A DNA stretch of 18,812 bases from Oscillospiraceae bacterium (GTDB lineage Bacteria; Bacillota; Clostridia; UMGS1810): positions 1 through 18,812 of the forward strand of contig JAJXRJ010000040.1 of NCBI GenBank assembly GCA_021629085.1. The letters are read 5' to 3'. The notes beneath the pieces are model-generated. The model made no database searches. It saw only the letters and a program-made list of their open reading frames with translations, and was not told the origin of the DNA. Numbering within the stretch: the stretch's first letter is position 1; each line of letters starts with the position of its first letter. This document shows positions 6,405-13,792 of the stretch, in pieces. Position numbers and translations under genes: made by a program.

Positions 6405-7403
6405 ATGTTAGGAAATAAAACGGGAAAGAACAAGAGACTGGTTGCTGTATCAGCCATGCTTTGCACCTCTCTCTTGGCTGTCACCGTCTATGCTTCCACC
6501 GGCTTTAAGCAGGTGCAGGCGGCAGTGGATGACCAGCCGGTATTTGCGGCATATCAGACAGATGCGTCGGTTGGCTCCCTTTTGGTGGGGAAACTCACGG
6601 AAGGAAACGATATTTTGCAGGCGGACAGCGCTGCGGATTTGGGCGATGTCAAAAAGGCGATGCGCATCTATATTGACGATGCGGGTCAAAAGCGGGAGAT
6701 TTACACAACCGCAAGCACAGTGGGCGATTTGATTGCAGACGGCGTCATTGTGCTGGATGAAACCATGGATTTTATGAACATGAACTCGTATGACCCGATT
6801 GAGGCCGACATGACCATTACCATTACACGGGTTACCACCGAGACAGTAATTGAGGACACAGAAATTGCATTTGAAACAGAACAGCGCGCCAATAATTCCA
6901 TGATGGAAGGGGAAACCCGCGTGGCGCAGGCAGGCGTTTTGGGCAATCACCGGAAAGTGACGGTTACCGTTTTCCACAACGGCAAGGAAGTGGAACAGCA
7001 GGTTTCCGAAGCAGTGACGCGGGCGCCGGTCAATGAAATTGTGGAATATGGCACAAGGCCTTATGCCGTGACGGCAAGCGGGCAGAAGCTGAGCTATTCT
7101 AAGGTGATTACCGCAAACGCAACGGCCTATTGCCCCTGCAGCAGCTGCTGCGGCATCAGCACCGGCATTACGGCGACCGGCACACGTGCCAAATACGGCA
7201 CAGTGGCGGTGGACCCGCGGGTGATTCCGCTGGGCTCGCGGCTGTATATTGAAACGCCGGACGGCGGTTTTGTGTATGGATACAGCGTGGCGGAGGACAC
7301 AGGCGGCGCAATCAAGGGCAACCGGGTGGATTTGTTCTATCCCAGCCACAGTGAAGCGCTCCGCTTTGGCCGCCGCAACGTAAAAGTTTATATTTTGGAT
7401 TAA
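6405..7403 (+). CDS. Secreted DUF348-G5-3D domain cell-wall protein (YabE-like)
   Basis: This 332-residue exported protein has a basic N-terminus and hydrophobic stretch (residues about 10-30, KKRL-type charge then LVAVSAMLCTSLLAVTVYA) forming a signal or anchor. A DUF348 domain spans about 86-138 (STVGDLIADGVIVLDETMD). A G5 domain spans about 140-216, and the 3D domain spans about 233-332. The 3D domain is a double-psi beta-barrel related to MltA lytic transglycosylases and shows its three aspartates in VDPRVIPLG, AEDTGG and NRVDLF. Such proteins act on or bind peptidoglycan (YabE, YocH, Rpf-like). SD AGGAGG (6394-6399) precedes ATG 6405; the ATG at 6401 stops after five codons. A terminator follows. 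Upstream WalR-like repeats fit a cell-wall hydrolase regulon. Catalysis is inferred. Confidence 0.9.
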   Translation: MLGNKTGKNKRLVAVSAMLCTSLLAVTVYASTGFKQVQAAVDDQPVFAAYQTDASVGSLLVGKLTEGNDILQADSAADLGDVKKAMRIYIDDAGQKREIYTTASTVGDLIADGVIVLDETMDFMNMNSYDPIEADMTITITRVTTETVIEDTEIAFETEQRANNSMMEGETRVAQAGVLGNHRKVTVTVFHNGKEVEQQVSEAVTRAPVNEIVEYGTRPYAVTASGQKLSYSKVITANATAYCPCSSCCGISTGITATGTRAKYGTVAVDPRVIPLGSRLYIETPDGGFVYGYSVAEDTGGAIKGNRVDLFYPSHSEALRFGRRNVKVYILD

Positions 7404-7419
7404 TGTATTTTGTGCATGG

Positions 7420-7453
7420 TGGGCGGACTTCCTTAGGAGGTTCGCCCATTTTT
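7420..7453 (+). terminator. Intrinsic terminator after the 3D-domain gene
   Basis: A 13-pair stem (7420-7432 with 7436-7448, including two G-T pairs) closes a three-base TTA loop and is followed by five T (7449-7453). It begins 17 bases after the stop codon. Confidence 0.85.
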
Positions 7454-7466
7454 GCGCCCTGTGGGA

Positions 7467-7495
7467 TTTACAAGCCTGTATAAATATAGTATAAT
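7467..7495 (+). promoter_or_regulatory. Promoter for the rRNA methyltransferase
   Basis: TTTACA (7467-7472) and TATAAT (7490-7495) are 17 bp apart. The predicted start near 7502 leaves a leader of only about 18 bases before ATG 7520. Confidence 0.7.
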
Positions 7496-7519
7496 AGAGA
7501 AAAATGGAAAGTGGATGGG

Positions 7520-8905
7520 ATGGCCCAAGCGATGGTGAAACAACGGGATTTGGTGGAAGTGACAATTTGCGATATGGGGATGCGCGGCGAGGGGATTGCC
7601 AAGCTTCACGGCTACACACTGTTTGTCGAAGGCGGTGTGACGGGCGACCGCTTGCGGGTGCGGGTGCAAAAGGCAAACGCGTCGTATGGGTTTGCCAAAA
7701 TAGAGGAAATCCTCACGCCGTCCCCGCTCCGTGCAAAGCCCGCCTGCCCGCAGTTTGCATCCTGCGGCGGCTGCTCGCTCATGCACCTTTCCTATCAGGC
7801 GCAGCTTGCACACAAAATGCAGATGGTGCAAAACAACATCCGAAAAATTGGCGGATATGCGGACGATGCATATGAACTGGAGCCCATTTTGGGGGCAGAG
7901 CACATGCTGGGATACCGCAACAAAGCGCAGTTTCCCGTGGCCTGGTCTGGCAAGCGGGCGGTGATGGGGTTTTATGCGCAAAAAAGCCACAAGGTGGTTC
8001 CCACAAACGACTGCAAAATTCAAGACCCGGCCATCAACGCCGCGGCGCAGGCCTGCCTTGGCTACATCAACCGGGTACACCTTGCGCCCTATGACGAAAC
8101 AAACGGCACAGGCGAAATCCGGCATATCTGCATCCGGCGGCTGGGCAAAGAGATGGCAGTGGTGCTGGTGACCAAATCAGGCCGCCCGCTGCCCAATCCC
8201 GCGCGGCTGATAGAGGCGCTGAAGCGTTTGGGCGCCACCAGTATTTTGCAAAATATCAACCCTGCGCGCACCAATGTGGTGTTAGGGGAGGAAACCCGGG
8301 CGCTGTATGGGACGGACAAGCTGCACGTTTTGCTGGACGGCCTGCAATTTGAAGTGAGTGTCAACAGCTTTTTCCAAGTGCACACCCATCAGGCGGAGCG
8401 GCTGTATCAAAAGGCGGTGGAATATGCGGGGCTTTGCGGCAGGGAGACGGTGTTTGACCTCTACTGCGGCGCGGGCACCATTTCGCTGTTTATGGCGCGG
8501 CACGCAGGGTCGGTGGTGGGCATTGAGCTTGTGCCGGAGGCGGTGGAAAACGCCCGCAAAAACGCCGCGCAAAATGGCATTTTAAACGCTGCATTTTACG
8601 CAGGCGACTGTGCAGACGTAGTGGAGCGGCTCGCCAGGGACGGCACCTGTGCGGATGTGGTGGTGGTGGACCCGCCGCGCAAGGGCTGCCCGCCCAAACT
8701 GCTCTCGCTCATTTTAAAAATGGCGCCCAAAAAGCTTGTATATGTCTCCTGCAACAGTGCCACGCTGGCGCGCGATTTGCAGGAGTTAAAAAAGGCTGGG
8801 CTTGTGCTCTGCCGCTTGACGCCGGTGGACATGTTCCCGCAAACCAGCGCGGTGGAGAGCGTTGCACTGCTGAAAAACGCTGGAACCATCCCACAGCCGC
8901 TTTAA
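7520..8905 (+). CDS. rlmD: 23S rRNA (uracil-C5)-methyltransferase, RlmD/RlmCD (RumA) family
   Basis: This 461-residue enzyme should use S-adenosylmethionine to make 5-methyluridine in 23S rRNA. In Gram-positives one RlmCD-type enzyme often serves both U747 and U1939. The N-terminal TRAM domain (about 1-60) is followed by the [4Fe-4S] cysteines in CPQFASCGGC, with a further cysteine in NDCKIQDP. The SAM site is DLYCGAGTISLF, the DPPRKGC motif follows, and the nucleophile is C411 in VSCNSATLARD. The base E446 is in FPQTSAVESV. Two details differ from the common forms: SCNS instead of SCNP, and no histidine before the terminal glutamate. GGAAAG lies eight bases before ATG 7520; GTG 7511 and ATG 7532 are alternatives. 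It has its own promoter, and no terminator is evident before the next promoter. Confidence 0.9.
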   Translation: MAQAMVKQRDLVEVTICDMGMRGEGIAKLHGYTLFVEGGVTGDRLRVRVQKANASYGFAKIEEILTPSPLRAKPACPQFASCGGCSLMHLSYQAQLAHKMQMVQNNIRKIGGYADDAYELEPILGAEHMLGYRNKAQFPVAWSGKRAVMGFYAQKSHKVVPTNDCKIQDPAINAAAQACLGYINRVHLAPYDETNGTGEIRHICIRRLGKEMAVVLVTKSGRPLPNPARLIEALKRLGATSILQNINPARTNVVLGEETRALYGTDKLHVLLDGLQFEVSVNSFFQVHTHQAERLYQKAVEYAGLCGRETVFDLYCGAGTISLFMARHAGSVVGIELVPEAVENARKNAAQNGILNAAFYAGDCADVVERLARDGTCADVVVVDPPRKGCPPKLLSLILKMAPKKLVYVSCNSATLARDLQELKKAGLVLCRLTPVDMFPQTSAVESVALLKNAGTIPQPL

Positions 8906-8913
8906 AACCGGTG

Positions 8914-8942
8914 TAGACAATGCAGGCATTTCATGATATAAT
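8914..8942 (+). promoter_or_regulatory. Promoter of the symporter operon
   Basis: TAGACA (8914-8919) and a perfect TATAAT (8937-8942) are 17 bp apart. The predicted start near 8949 gives a leader of about 147 bases before the symporter, long for this window. Confidence 0.7.
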
Positions 8943-8980
8943 AAAGCCGCTTTTTGAAATACTGGTGCAAAAGGAGACAG

Positions 8981-9088
8981 CCTTGCGGCGAAAAAAGCAG
9001 GCTGCGCCATGTGTGCCGATCAACAGGCATATAAAAAACGGCAAATAAAAATAGGATGCGCTGCACACAGGTGCAGCCCACAAGGAGG
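8981..9088 (+). promoter_or_regulatory. Competing RNA stems in the symporter leader
   Basis: A local hairpin pairs GCTGCAC (9060-9066) with GTGCAGC (9071-9077), ending four bases before the AAGGAGG at 9082-9088. The same 3' arm can pair over nine bases with GGCTGCGCC (9000-9008), using GGTGCAGCC (9070-9078, one G-U). That alternative can extend by CCTTG (8981-8985) against CAAGG (9081-9085), which would cover part of the ribosome binding site. The region could therefore switch translation. No known riboswitch or T-box signature is present. Confidence 0.4.
8983..9048 (+). CDS. Candidate leader peptide (21 codons) upstream of the symporter operon
   Basis: A TTG at 8983 is preceded six bases upstream by AAAAGGAG (8969-8976), a better ribosome binding site than most genes here have, and the frame closes at TAA 9046. 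The peptide starts MRRKKQAAP and is rich in lysine and arginine, without a run of one amino acid. The ORF overlaps the 5' arms of a long-range pairing with the symporter ribosome binding site. No homologue is recognised. The strong site may be fortuitous, so this is a candidate only. Confidence 0.35.
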   Translation: MRRKKQAAPCVPINRHIKNGK

Positions 9089-9095
9089 ACTTTTT

Positions 9096-10421
9096 TTGAA
9101 ACATCACAATCAATGGGCGAGCAAGATGGGCTTTATTTTGGCCACGGCTGGCTCTGCAATCGGTTTGGGGAACCTTTGGAAGTTTCCCTATTTAATGGGA
9201 CGAAACGGCGGGTTTTCCTTTTTGGCCGTCTATTTGATTTTTATTTTGGTGCTGGGGATCCCCATTATGATTGCCGAAATGTCCCTGGGGAGAAAAACCA
9301 GGAAAAACCCGGTGGATGCGTATGCAGCCGTGCACCCGCACGCAAAAATTGTGGGCGGCATCGGCGTTTTGAGCGCGTTTTTGATTTTGTCTTATTACAG
9401 CGTGATTGGCGGCTGGATATTAAAATATTTTGTAAGCTATTTGACCACGTTTCGCGCGCCTGAAAATTTTGAAGCGTTTATTGGCGGCACATGGGAGCCC
9501 ATTTTGTGGCACTTTGTGTTTATGGCCTGCACGGCGGCCATCTGCCTGTTTGGCGTGCGGGGCATTGAAAAGGCGAGCAAGGTGATGATGCCCGCTTTGT
9601 TTCTCCTTTTGCTGTTCATCATTGGGCGAAGTGTGACATTGCCCGGTGCGGGCGAGGGCTTGCGGTTTGTGTTTACGCCGCAAAGCGGCGGGCTGACACT
9701 TGGCTCGGTGAGCGCCGCGCTGGGCCAGGTATTTTATTCGCTGAGCCTTTGTATGGGCATCACCATTACCTATGGGAGCTATTTAAACAACGAGGCCAAC
9801 ATCCCCAAAAGCTGCCTGAGTGTGGCGGGGTTGGATACGGCAATGGCCATTTTGTCGGGGATTGCCATTTTCCCGGCGGTGTTTTCCTTTGGATTGGAGC
9901 CCGGCCAGGGGCCAAGCCTCATTTTTGGCACGTTGCCCAAGGTGTTTTCTGCACTTTCAGGCGGATCGGTATTTGCCATGCTCTTTTTCCTGCTGGTTTT
10001 CTTTGCAGCCATCACCAGCTCCATTGCGCTTTTGGAGGTCACCGCCTCCTATGCCATTGGCAGTTTGCGGTGGCCGCGGAAAAAAGCGGTGCTCCTTCTT
10101 TCTGCGCTCACCTTTCTTTTGGGCATCCCCAGCTCGCTCTCTTTTGGCCCGCTTGCAAATGCGCGCATTTTTAACTACCCGTTTTTTGATTTTATTGGCA
10201 TGCTGACCGATAACCTGCTGCTCCCGCTGGGCGGCGTGCTGCTGTGCTATTACATTGGCTGGCGGTGGAAGCCTTCCATTTTAGAAGCAGAAATCAAGCA
10301 GAACGGCGTGCGGTTCCGGCTGTTCCGCGTCTGGCTCTTCCTCATCCGCTTTGTCACGCCCGTTTTGGTGCTGGTTGTGATGATTACCGGGTTTATCAAT
10401 ATCTACCAGGTGGTTGCCTAG
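9096..10421 (+). CDS. Neurotransmitter:sodium symporter (NSS/SNF) family transporter
   Basis: This is a 441-residue polytopic inner-membrane protein of the LeuT/TnaT/MhsT type that uses the sodium gradient to import an amino acid or amine. TM1 shows GSAIGLGNLWKFPYL, the unwound sodium and substrate segment. GIPIMIAEMSLGRK is the TM2 motif. SLCMGITITYGSYL marks TM6, and AITSSIALLEV marks TM8 with the second sodium site. TTG 9096 is chosen because AAGGAGG (9082-9088) lies seven bases upstream. The in-frame ATG 9009 would add 29 hydrophilic residues and lacks a good ribosome binding site. It is the first gene of an operon with the DAACS symporter, 47 bases downstream. Substrate is not readable; tryptophan, tyrosine, leucine or methionine-type amino acids are typical. 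Confidence 0.9.
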   Translation: MKHHNQWASKMGFILATAGSAIGLGNLWKFPYLMGRNGGFSFLAVYLIFILVLGIPIMIAEMSLGRKTRKNPVDAYAAVHPHAKIVGGIGVLSAFLILSYYSVIGGWILKYFVSYLTTFRAPENFEAFIGGTWEPILWHFVFMACTAAICLFGVRGIEKASKVMMPALFLLLLFIIGRSVTLPGAGEGLRFVFTPQSGGLTLGSVSAALGQVFYSLSLCMGITITYGSYLNNEANIPKSCLSVAGLDTAMAILSGIAIFPAVFSFGLEPGQGPSLIFGTLPKVFSALSGGSVFAMLFFLLVFFAAITSSIALLEVTASYAIGSLRWPRKKAVLLLSALTFLLGIPSSLSFGPLANARIFNYPFFDFIGMLTDNLLLPLGGVLLCYYIGWRWKPSILEAEIKQNGVRFRLFRVWLFLIRFVTPVLVLVVMITGFINIYQVVA

Positions 10422-10468
10422 CATAAATTTGGGCATACTCTTAAAAAAGGATGGGAGGATGCGAAACG

Positions 10469-11677
10469 ATGCGGCAAAAAAACCACTTACTCCTTCGATT
10501 GGCGGTTGGCATTGCTGCCGGCATGGTGCTGGGGCTGTGCGGCGAATGGTTTGGGATTGCAAATACGGGTGTGTTTATCGGGTTTGTCCGGCTGTTTAAA
10601 ACCTTTAACGACCTGTTTAGCACATTTTTGTCGTTCTTAATCCCGCTCATCATTTTGTCGTTTGTGGCAGTGGGGCTGGCAGATTTGGGCAAAAAGGCCA
10701 ACAAGCTGTTTGGCGTCACCCTGGCGCTGGCCTATGCATCCACCCTGGCGGCGGGATTTTGCGCATTTTTTGCAGGGCGCGCTGTGCTTCCCGGCCTGGT
10801 TTCGGCTGTGGAGGGCACCGCGGCGCAAGGCGCACAATTCACCCCGTTTTTCACCCTCGAGATCCCGCCGGTGTTTGGCGTGATGACCGCGCTGGCGCTG
10901 TCGTTTTTGCTGGGCATTGGCATGGCAAACGTGGCAGGCGGCACCCTGCTTTCGGCAATCAAAAATTTAAAGGACATTGTGGCGGCAACCCTTGAAAAGG
11001 TTGTGATCCCGCTCATCCCAGTGCACATTGCCGGGCTGTTTTTGACCATTGCCGCACAGGGCGAGCTGCTGCCCACCATAAAAACCTTTGCCTTTTTATT
11101 TGTGCTCATTTTGGTGCTGCAGGCGGCGTTTTTATTTGTGCAATACGGCTTTGCATCGGCTGTTACAAAACGCAGCCAGTTTCAAAAGATGAAGAATGCG
11201 CTGCCCGCCTATTTGACCGCGCTGGGCACACAGTCGTCAGCGGCTGCCATCCCGGTGGCGCTCGGGTGCGCGTATGAAAACGGGGTGGACAAGGATGTGG
11301 CGGATTTTTGCATCCCGCTTTGCGCAACCATCCATTTGGCGGGCGACACCATTGCGCTGGTGGTGGGCTCCATGGGCATTTTACTTGCAAACGGCATGCA
11401 GCCGGAATTTTTGCAGTTTGCGCCGTTTATTTTCATGCTGGGCATCACCATGGTGGCTGCACCGGGCGTACCGGGCGGCGGGGTGATGGCGGCGCTGGGG
11501 CTGATCACTTCCATGCTGGGGTTTGACGCATCCATGCAAAATTTAATCATTGCGCTGCACGTTTCACAAGACAGCTTTGGCACGGCCACCAATGTGACAG
11601 GCGACCAGGCGCTGGCGCTGGTGGCGGATTATGTCGACCATAAAGCAAACCGTGGGAAGGAGGCAAACATAAATTGA
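10469..11677 (+). CDS. Dicarboxylate/amino acid:cation symporter (DAACS/SDF family)
   Basis: This 402-residue membrane protein belongs to the sodium:dicarboxylate/glutamate symporter family, with eight predicted membrane segments and two re-entrant hairpins. The first hairpin is recognisable in GTQSSAAAIPVAL, the serine-rich motif (SSSATLP in relatives). CIPLCATIHLAGDTIAL corresponds to the TM7 NMDGT region, here changed to HLAGD. PGVPGGGVMAALGLI is the second hairpin. The changed TM7 motif suggests a substrate specificity unlike classical glutamate carriers. GGGAGG (10453-10458) serves ATG 10469; the ATG at 10451 overlaps that site and is less likely. It is cotranscribed with the NSS gene, with no terminator between, and its TGA overlaps the TTG of the next gene. 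Confidence 0.88.
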   Translation: MRQKNHLLLRLAVGIAAGMVLGLCGEWFGIANTGVFIGFVRLFKTFNDLFSTFLSFLIPLIILSFVAVGLADLGKKANKLFGVTLALAYASTLAAGFCAFFAGRAVLPGLVSAVEGTAAQGAQFTPFFTLEIPPVFGVMTALALSFLLGIGMANVAGGTLLSAIKNLKDIVAATLEKVVIPLIPVHIAGLFLTIAAQGELLPTIKTFAFLFVLILVLQAAFLFVQYGFASAVTKRSQFQKMKNALPAYLTALGTQSSAAAIPVALGCAYENGVDKDVADFCIPLCATIHLAGDTIALVVGSMGILLANGMQPEFLQFAPFIFMLGITMVAAPGVPGGGVMAALGLITSMLGFDASMQNLIIALHVSQDSFGTATNVTGDQALALVADYVDHKANRGKEANIN

Positions 11678-11988
11678 GTGAACAGGCAAAACGGAACATC
11701 AGTATTGCGTTAAACGTGGTGTGGGGCATCTTGCTGCTCCCGTTTATTTTTCTTGCACAGCTTGCGTTTACCATGCGCGGCCAGTGGGCGCCTGGAACCA
11801 ACGTTTTTTTTGGATATGCGACAGTGATCACCGGGCTTGCCATTCCCATTGCCATTGTGGCGGCAATTGCGCTGTCTATCCGGCTTCGCGGCGAAAAAAA
11901 GATGCGCGCATCCATTTGGGTGCAGGCACTGCCGCTTGGGGTGTATGCGCTCACGTTGGCGCTCAGCAGTATCTCGCAAATGGTTTAG
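11674..11988 (+). CDS. Small three-helix membrane protein of unknown function
   Basis: This 104-residue protein has three apparent membrane helices: roughly residues 13-34 (NVVWGILLLPFIFLAQLAF), 43-68 (FFGYATVITGLAIPIAIVAAIAL) and 82-101 (WVQALPLGVYALTLALSS). A basic loop (RLRGEKKMR) lies between the last two, predicting a cytosolic loop. No family is recognised. The TTG start at 11674 overlaps the symporter stop as TTGA, and AAGGAGG (11657-11663) lies ten bases before it, so translation is probably coupled. ybaK begins 11 bases after its stop. The tight placement between a symporter and ybaK suggests an accessory role in the operon, for example with the symporter, but nothing in the sequence proves it. 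Confidence 0.75.
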   Translation: MSEQAKRNISIALNVVWGILLLPFIFLAQLAFTMRGQWAPGTNVFFGYATVITGLAIPIAIVAAIALSIRLRGEKKMRASIWVQALPLGVYALTLALSSISQMV

Positions 11989-11999
11989 GAGGCATCCAT

Positions 12000-12476
12000 A
12001 TGAATAAAACAAACGCCATGCGGCAGCTGGACCGCGCAAAAATTTCGTATACGCCGCTTTGCTACGAGCCGGATGAAACCGACCTTTCCGGCGTGCATGT
12101 GGCAGAGCAAATCGGCCTGCCGCCCAAAAAGGTGTTTAAAACGCTGGCGGCATTGGGCGATAAAACCGGCGTGGCGGTATTTTGTATCCCATCCGACAAA
12201 GAGCTCGATTTAAAGGCCGCGGCGCGCCTTTCGGGAAACAAACGGGTGGAGCTTTTGCATGTGAAGGATCTGCCGGCGCGCACCGGCTATGTGCGGGGCG
12301 GCTGTTCGCCCATTGGCATGAAAAAGCAGTATCCCACCTATTTTGACAAGTCGTGTACACAGTTTGAAACCATTACCATAAGCGCCGGGGTCAAGGGCTG
12401 TCAGCTCCTGCTGGAAACCAAAGCAGTCCTGTCATTTACCGGCGCCGTGTGCGGCGATTTAATTGTGTCTACATAA
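12000..12476 (+). CDS. ybaK: YbaK/EbsC family aminoacyl-tRNA deacylase
   Basis: This 158-residue enzyme of the YbaK/ProRS-editing fold should hydrolyse mischarged tRNA, typically Cys-tRNA(Pro), in trans. PPKKVFKTLAALGDK contains the essential lysine, K47, and PSDKELDLKAAARLSGNKRVELL and GYVRGGCSPIGMKKQYPTYFD are the diagnostic YbaK/EbsC blocks. The protein is full length for the family. AGGAGG (11987-11992) overlaps the end of the preceding gene and serves ATG 12000. It is the last gene of the operon, before the strong bidirectional terminator at 12475-12515. Its coupling to two amino acid or dicarboxylate transporters is unusual enough to note, but may only reflect shared expression. Confidence 0.92.
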   Translation: MNKTNAMRQLDRAKISYTPLCYEPDETDLSGVHVAEQIGLPPKKVFKTLAALGDKTGVAVFCIPSDKELDLKAAARLSGNKRVELLHVKDLPARTGYVRGGCSPIGMKKQYPTYFDKSCTQFETITISAGVKGCQLLLETKAVLSFTGAVCGDLIVST

Positions 12477-12515
12477 AAACCGCCCTTGCCAAACCGTTTG
12501 GCAAGGGCGGTTTTT
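12475..12515. terminator. Bidirectional terminator between ybaK and the DUF4886 gene
   Basis: A 15-16 bp perfect palindrome (arm ACCGCCCTTGCCAAA on the left) is centred near 12495. It is followed by five T on the plus strand (12511-12515) and by five T on the minus strand (plus-strand A 12475-12479). It overlaps the ybaK stop. Confidence 0.93.
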
Positions 12516-12578
12516 GTTCCTTTTTTTGCAGCGCGTAGAGGGGGGGATGCCACAATTCTGGCATCTGCGCCGCCTTCC

Positions 12579-13304
12579 CTATTGCAGGCTTTGCGCCACA
12601 GTTTGATGCACAACCTGTTTGACCCGGTCAATATCCGGCACCGGCTCGTCAAAGCCGTCCCACGTATTTTTTAGGATGCTTTTTTGGGTGAGTGTCTCAT
12701 ACCACACCGCGGCCAGGATATACCGCCCCATTCCAAGGCTTGCATGGAAGGAATCCCGGTGCAGCGGGCCCAAATTTTCATAAAATGCGTTTAAAAACGC
12801 CTGCCCGCAGCAAAGGACGCCGTCTGCATGGATGTCTTTGGCCGCGCGGCGGTAGGCGGCAATGATGTCGTTTGCCATCGCTTCAAACGAAGCGTATCCC
12901 ACGCCGGCAAGCCGCTCGCTGCCATCTTCATAGGCCCAGGTTTGGTGGATGTAAAGCTTTGCGTCAGGCGCAAGCGTGCGCACATCGTTTGCCAGATTGT
13001 CCAAATAGGGCTGGTAGGAGGCATAGTCAAAGCTTTTCGGGCTGCACTGCTGGAGCGTCACCACGTCCCAGTGTTCCGATAAAAGCGCCCCTTTGATGGA
13101 AACCATCCGCTCGGTGCGCTCCCCGTTTCGCTCATACAGATATGCTTTTTTGTCATCCTTTGCATTTTCCCAGTGGGTCAAAAGCGAGCAGCCGCCGATA
13201 AAAAGGTTGACACAGGTAAGCGGCACGCCGTCCGACTCTGCAATTTGGTGCAGATAGCGGGTGGCGTCCTGTGAAAAGCTGTTGCCAATACTAAGAACGT
13301 TCAT
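12579..13304 (-). CDS. SGNH hydrolase-like DUF4886 family protein
   Basis: This 241-residue protein resembles the DUF4886 family of SGNH/GDSL-type hydrolases. The N-terminus NVLSIGNSFSQDA is block I with S9 as nucleophile (GNS replacing GDS). WDVVTLQQCS matches the block III region, and HRDSFHAS gives the block V catalytic D184-x-x-H187. There is no signal peptide. Relatives probably remove acetyl or other esters from carbohydrates, but the substrate cannot be told here. The start is ATG 13304 with GGAG about ten bases upstream. It has its own extended -10 promoter at 13336-13364, overlapping the end of the unknown gene upstream. A possible hairpin (GATGCCA/TGGCATC, 12546-12565) follows the stop but has no T-run, so the convergent terminator probably ends the transcript. 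Confidence 0.85.
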   Translation of the reverse strand: MNVLSIGNSFSQDATRYLHQIAESDGVPLTCVNLFIGGCSLLTHWENAKDDKKAYLYERNGERTERMVSIKGALLSEHWDVVTLQQCSPKSFDYASYQPYLDNLANDVRTLAPDAKLYIHQTWAYEDGSERLAGVGYASFEAMANDIIAAYRRAAKDIHADGVLCCGQAFLNAFYENLGPLHRDSFHASLGMGRYILAAVWYETLTQKSILKNTWDGFDEPVPDIDRVKQVVHQTVAQSLQ

Positions 13305-13335
13305 ACGCCCATCTCCATTTTAAAAAAGTACCTTT

Positions 13336-13364
13336 AGCATAGCACCATTTTTTAAAAAAGTCAA
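13336..13364 (-). promoter_or_regulatory. Extended -10 promoter for the DUF4886 gene
   Basis: On the minus strand TTGACT (13364-13359), a 17-bp spacer and TG-C-TATGCT (TATGCT 13341-13336, with the TG of an extended -10). The -35 overlaps the TGA of the upstream gene. The predicted start is near 13329. Confidence 0.6.
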
Positions 13365-13753
13365 TTGTGCGAAATGGTTAAGTTTGTGTCCACGTCGAGC
13401 AGGATGTCCAGCGAATCTGCATCCGATGCAGCGAAAATGTCGTACAGCCGCCGCATCAGCGTGCGGTTTTTGCAAAAAACCTGCATGTGCGCCGGTTGTT
13501 TTGCCGCAAGATACAGCACACAGCCGCTGTTTAAAAAATCGCCGTAGGTTTGAATGGGGAGCCGCTGCTCCCCGTCATTGATGGGATACGCTTCTATCGC
13601 ACCGCCGGTTTCATAAAGCGTTTGCGAAAGCGTGTCAAAGTCGGCGGGTGCACAGCTTGCCGTCCACAAAAGCCCGGCCGCTTCCGCCGCGTCCAAAAGC
13701 TTCCCAAGGGTCAGGCCAAAATCACAGGAAAAAGCTGCTTTTATGCTTACCAT
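13361..13753 (-). CDS. Conserved-looking hypothetical protein, 130 residues
   Basis: No family is recognised. AAGGAG (13769-13764) lies ten bases before ATG 13753, a credible promoter stands at 13793-13821, and the ORF runs to a TGA that overlaps the next promoter, which together support a real gene. The protein has no signal peptide or membrane helix. It is mildly acidic with a predicted alternation of helices (LGKLLDAAEAAGLL, TLMRRLYDIFAAS) and strands (VLYLAAK, DILLDVDTNLT). Cysteines are scattered and not in a metal-binding pattern. It is divergent from nadE and precedes the DUF4886 gene. It could be a small alpha/beta binding protein; nothing shows its role. Confidence 0.7.
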   Translation of the reverse strand: MVSIKAAFSCDFGLTLGKLLDAAEAAGLLWTASCAPADFDTLSQTLYETGGAIEAYPINDGEQRLPIQTYGDFLNSGCVLYLAAKQPAHMQVFCKNRTLMRRLYDIFAASDADSLDILLDVDTNLTISHN

Positions 13754-13792
13754 ACAATAATCGCTCCTTATTATAAAATCGTTGTTATGCTT

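Noticed and set aside
6450..7676. A 408-residue minus-strand ORF, and similar long antisense ORFs at 2403-3221 and 17505-18323.
   Set aside because: They are antisense to genes with clear domains, start without ribosome binding sites, and look like codon-bias shadows of GC-rich coding DNA.
8949..9095. A T-box or known amino-acid riboswitch in the symporter leader.
   Set aside because: There is no T-box TGGNACCGCG core, no specifier hairpin, and the region is too short.
12546..12565. Hairpin GATGCCA-CAATTC-TGGCATC just after the DUF4886 gene.
   Set aside because: No T-run follows on either strand, so it does not qualify as an intrinsic terminator; the bidirectional terminator at 12475-12515 suffices.
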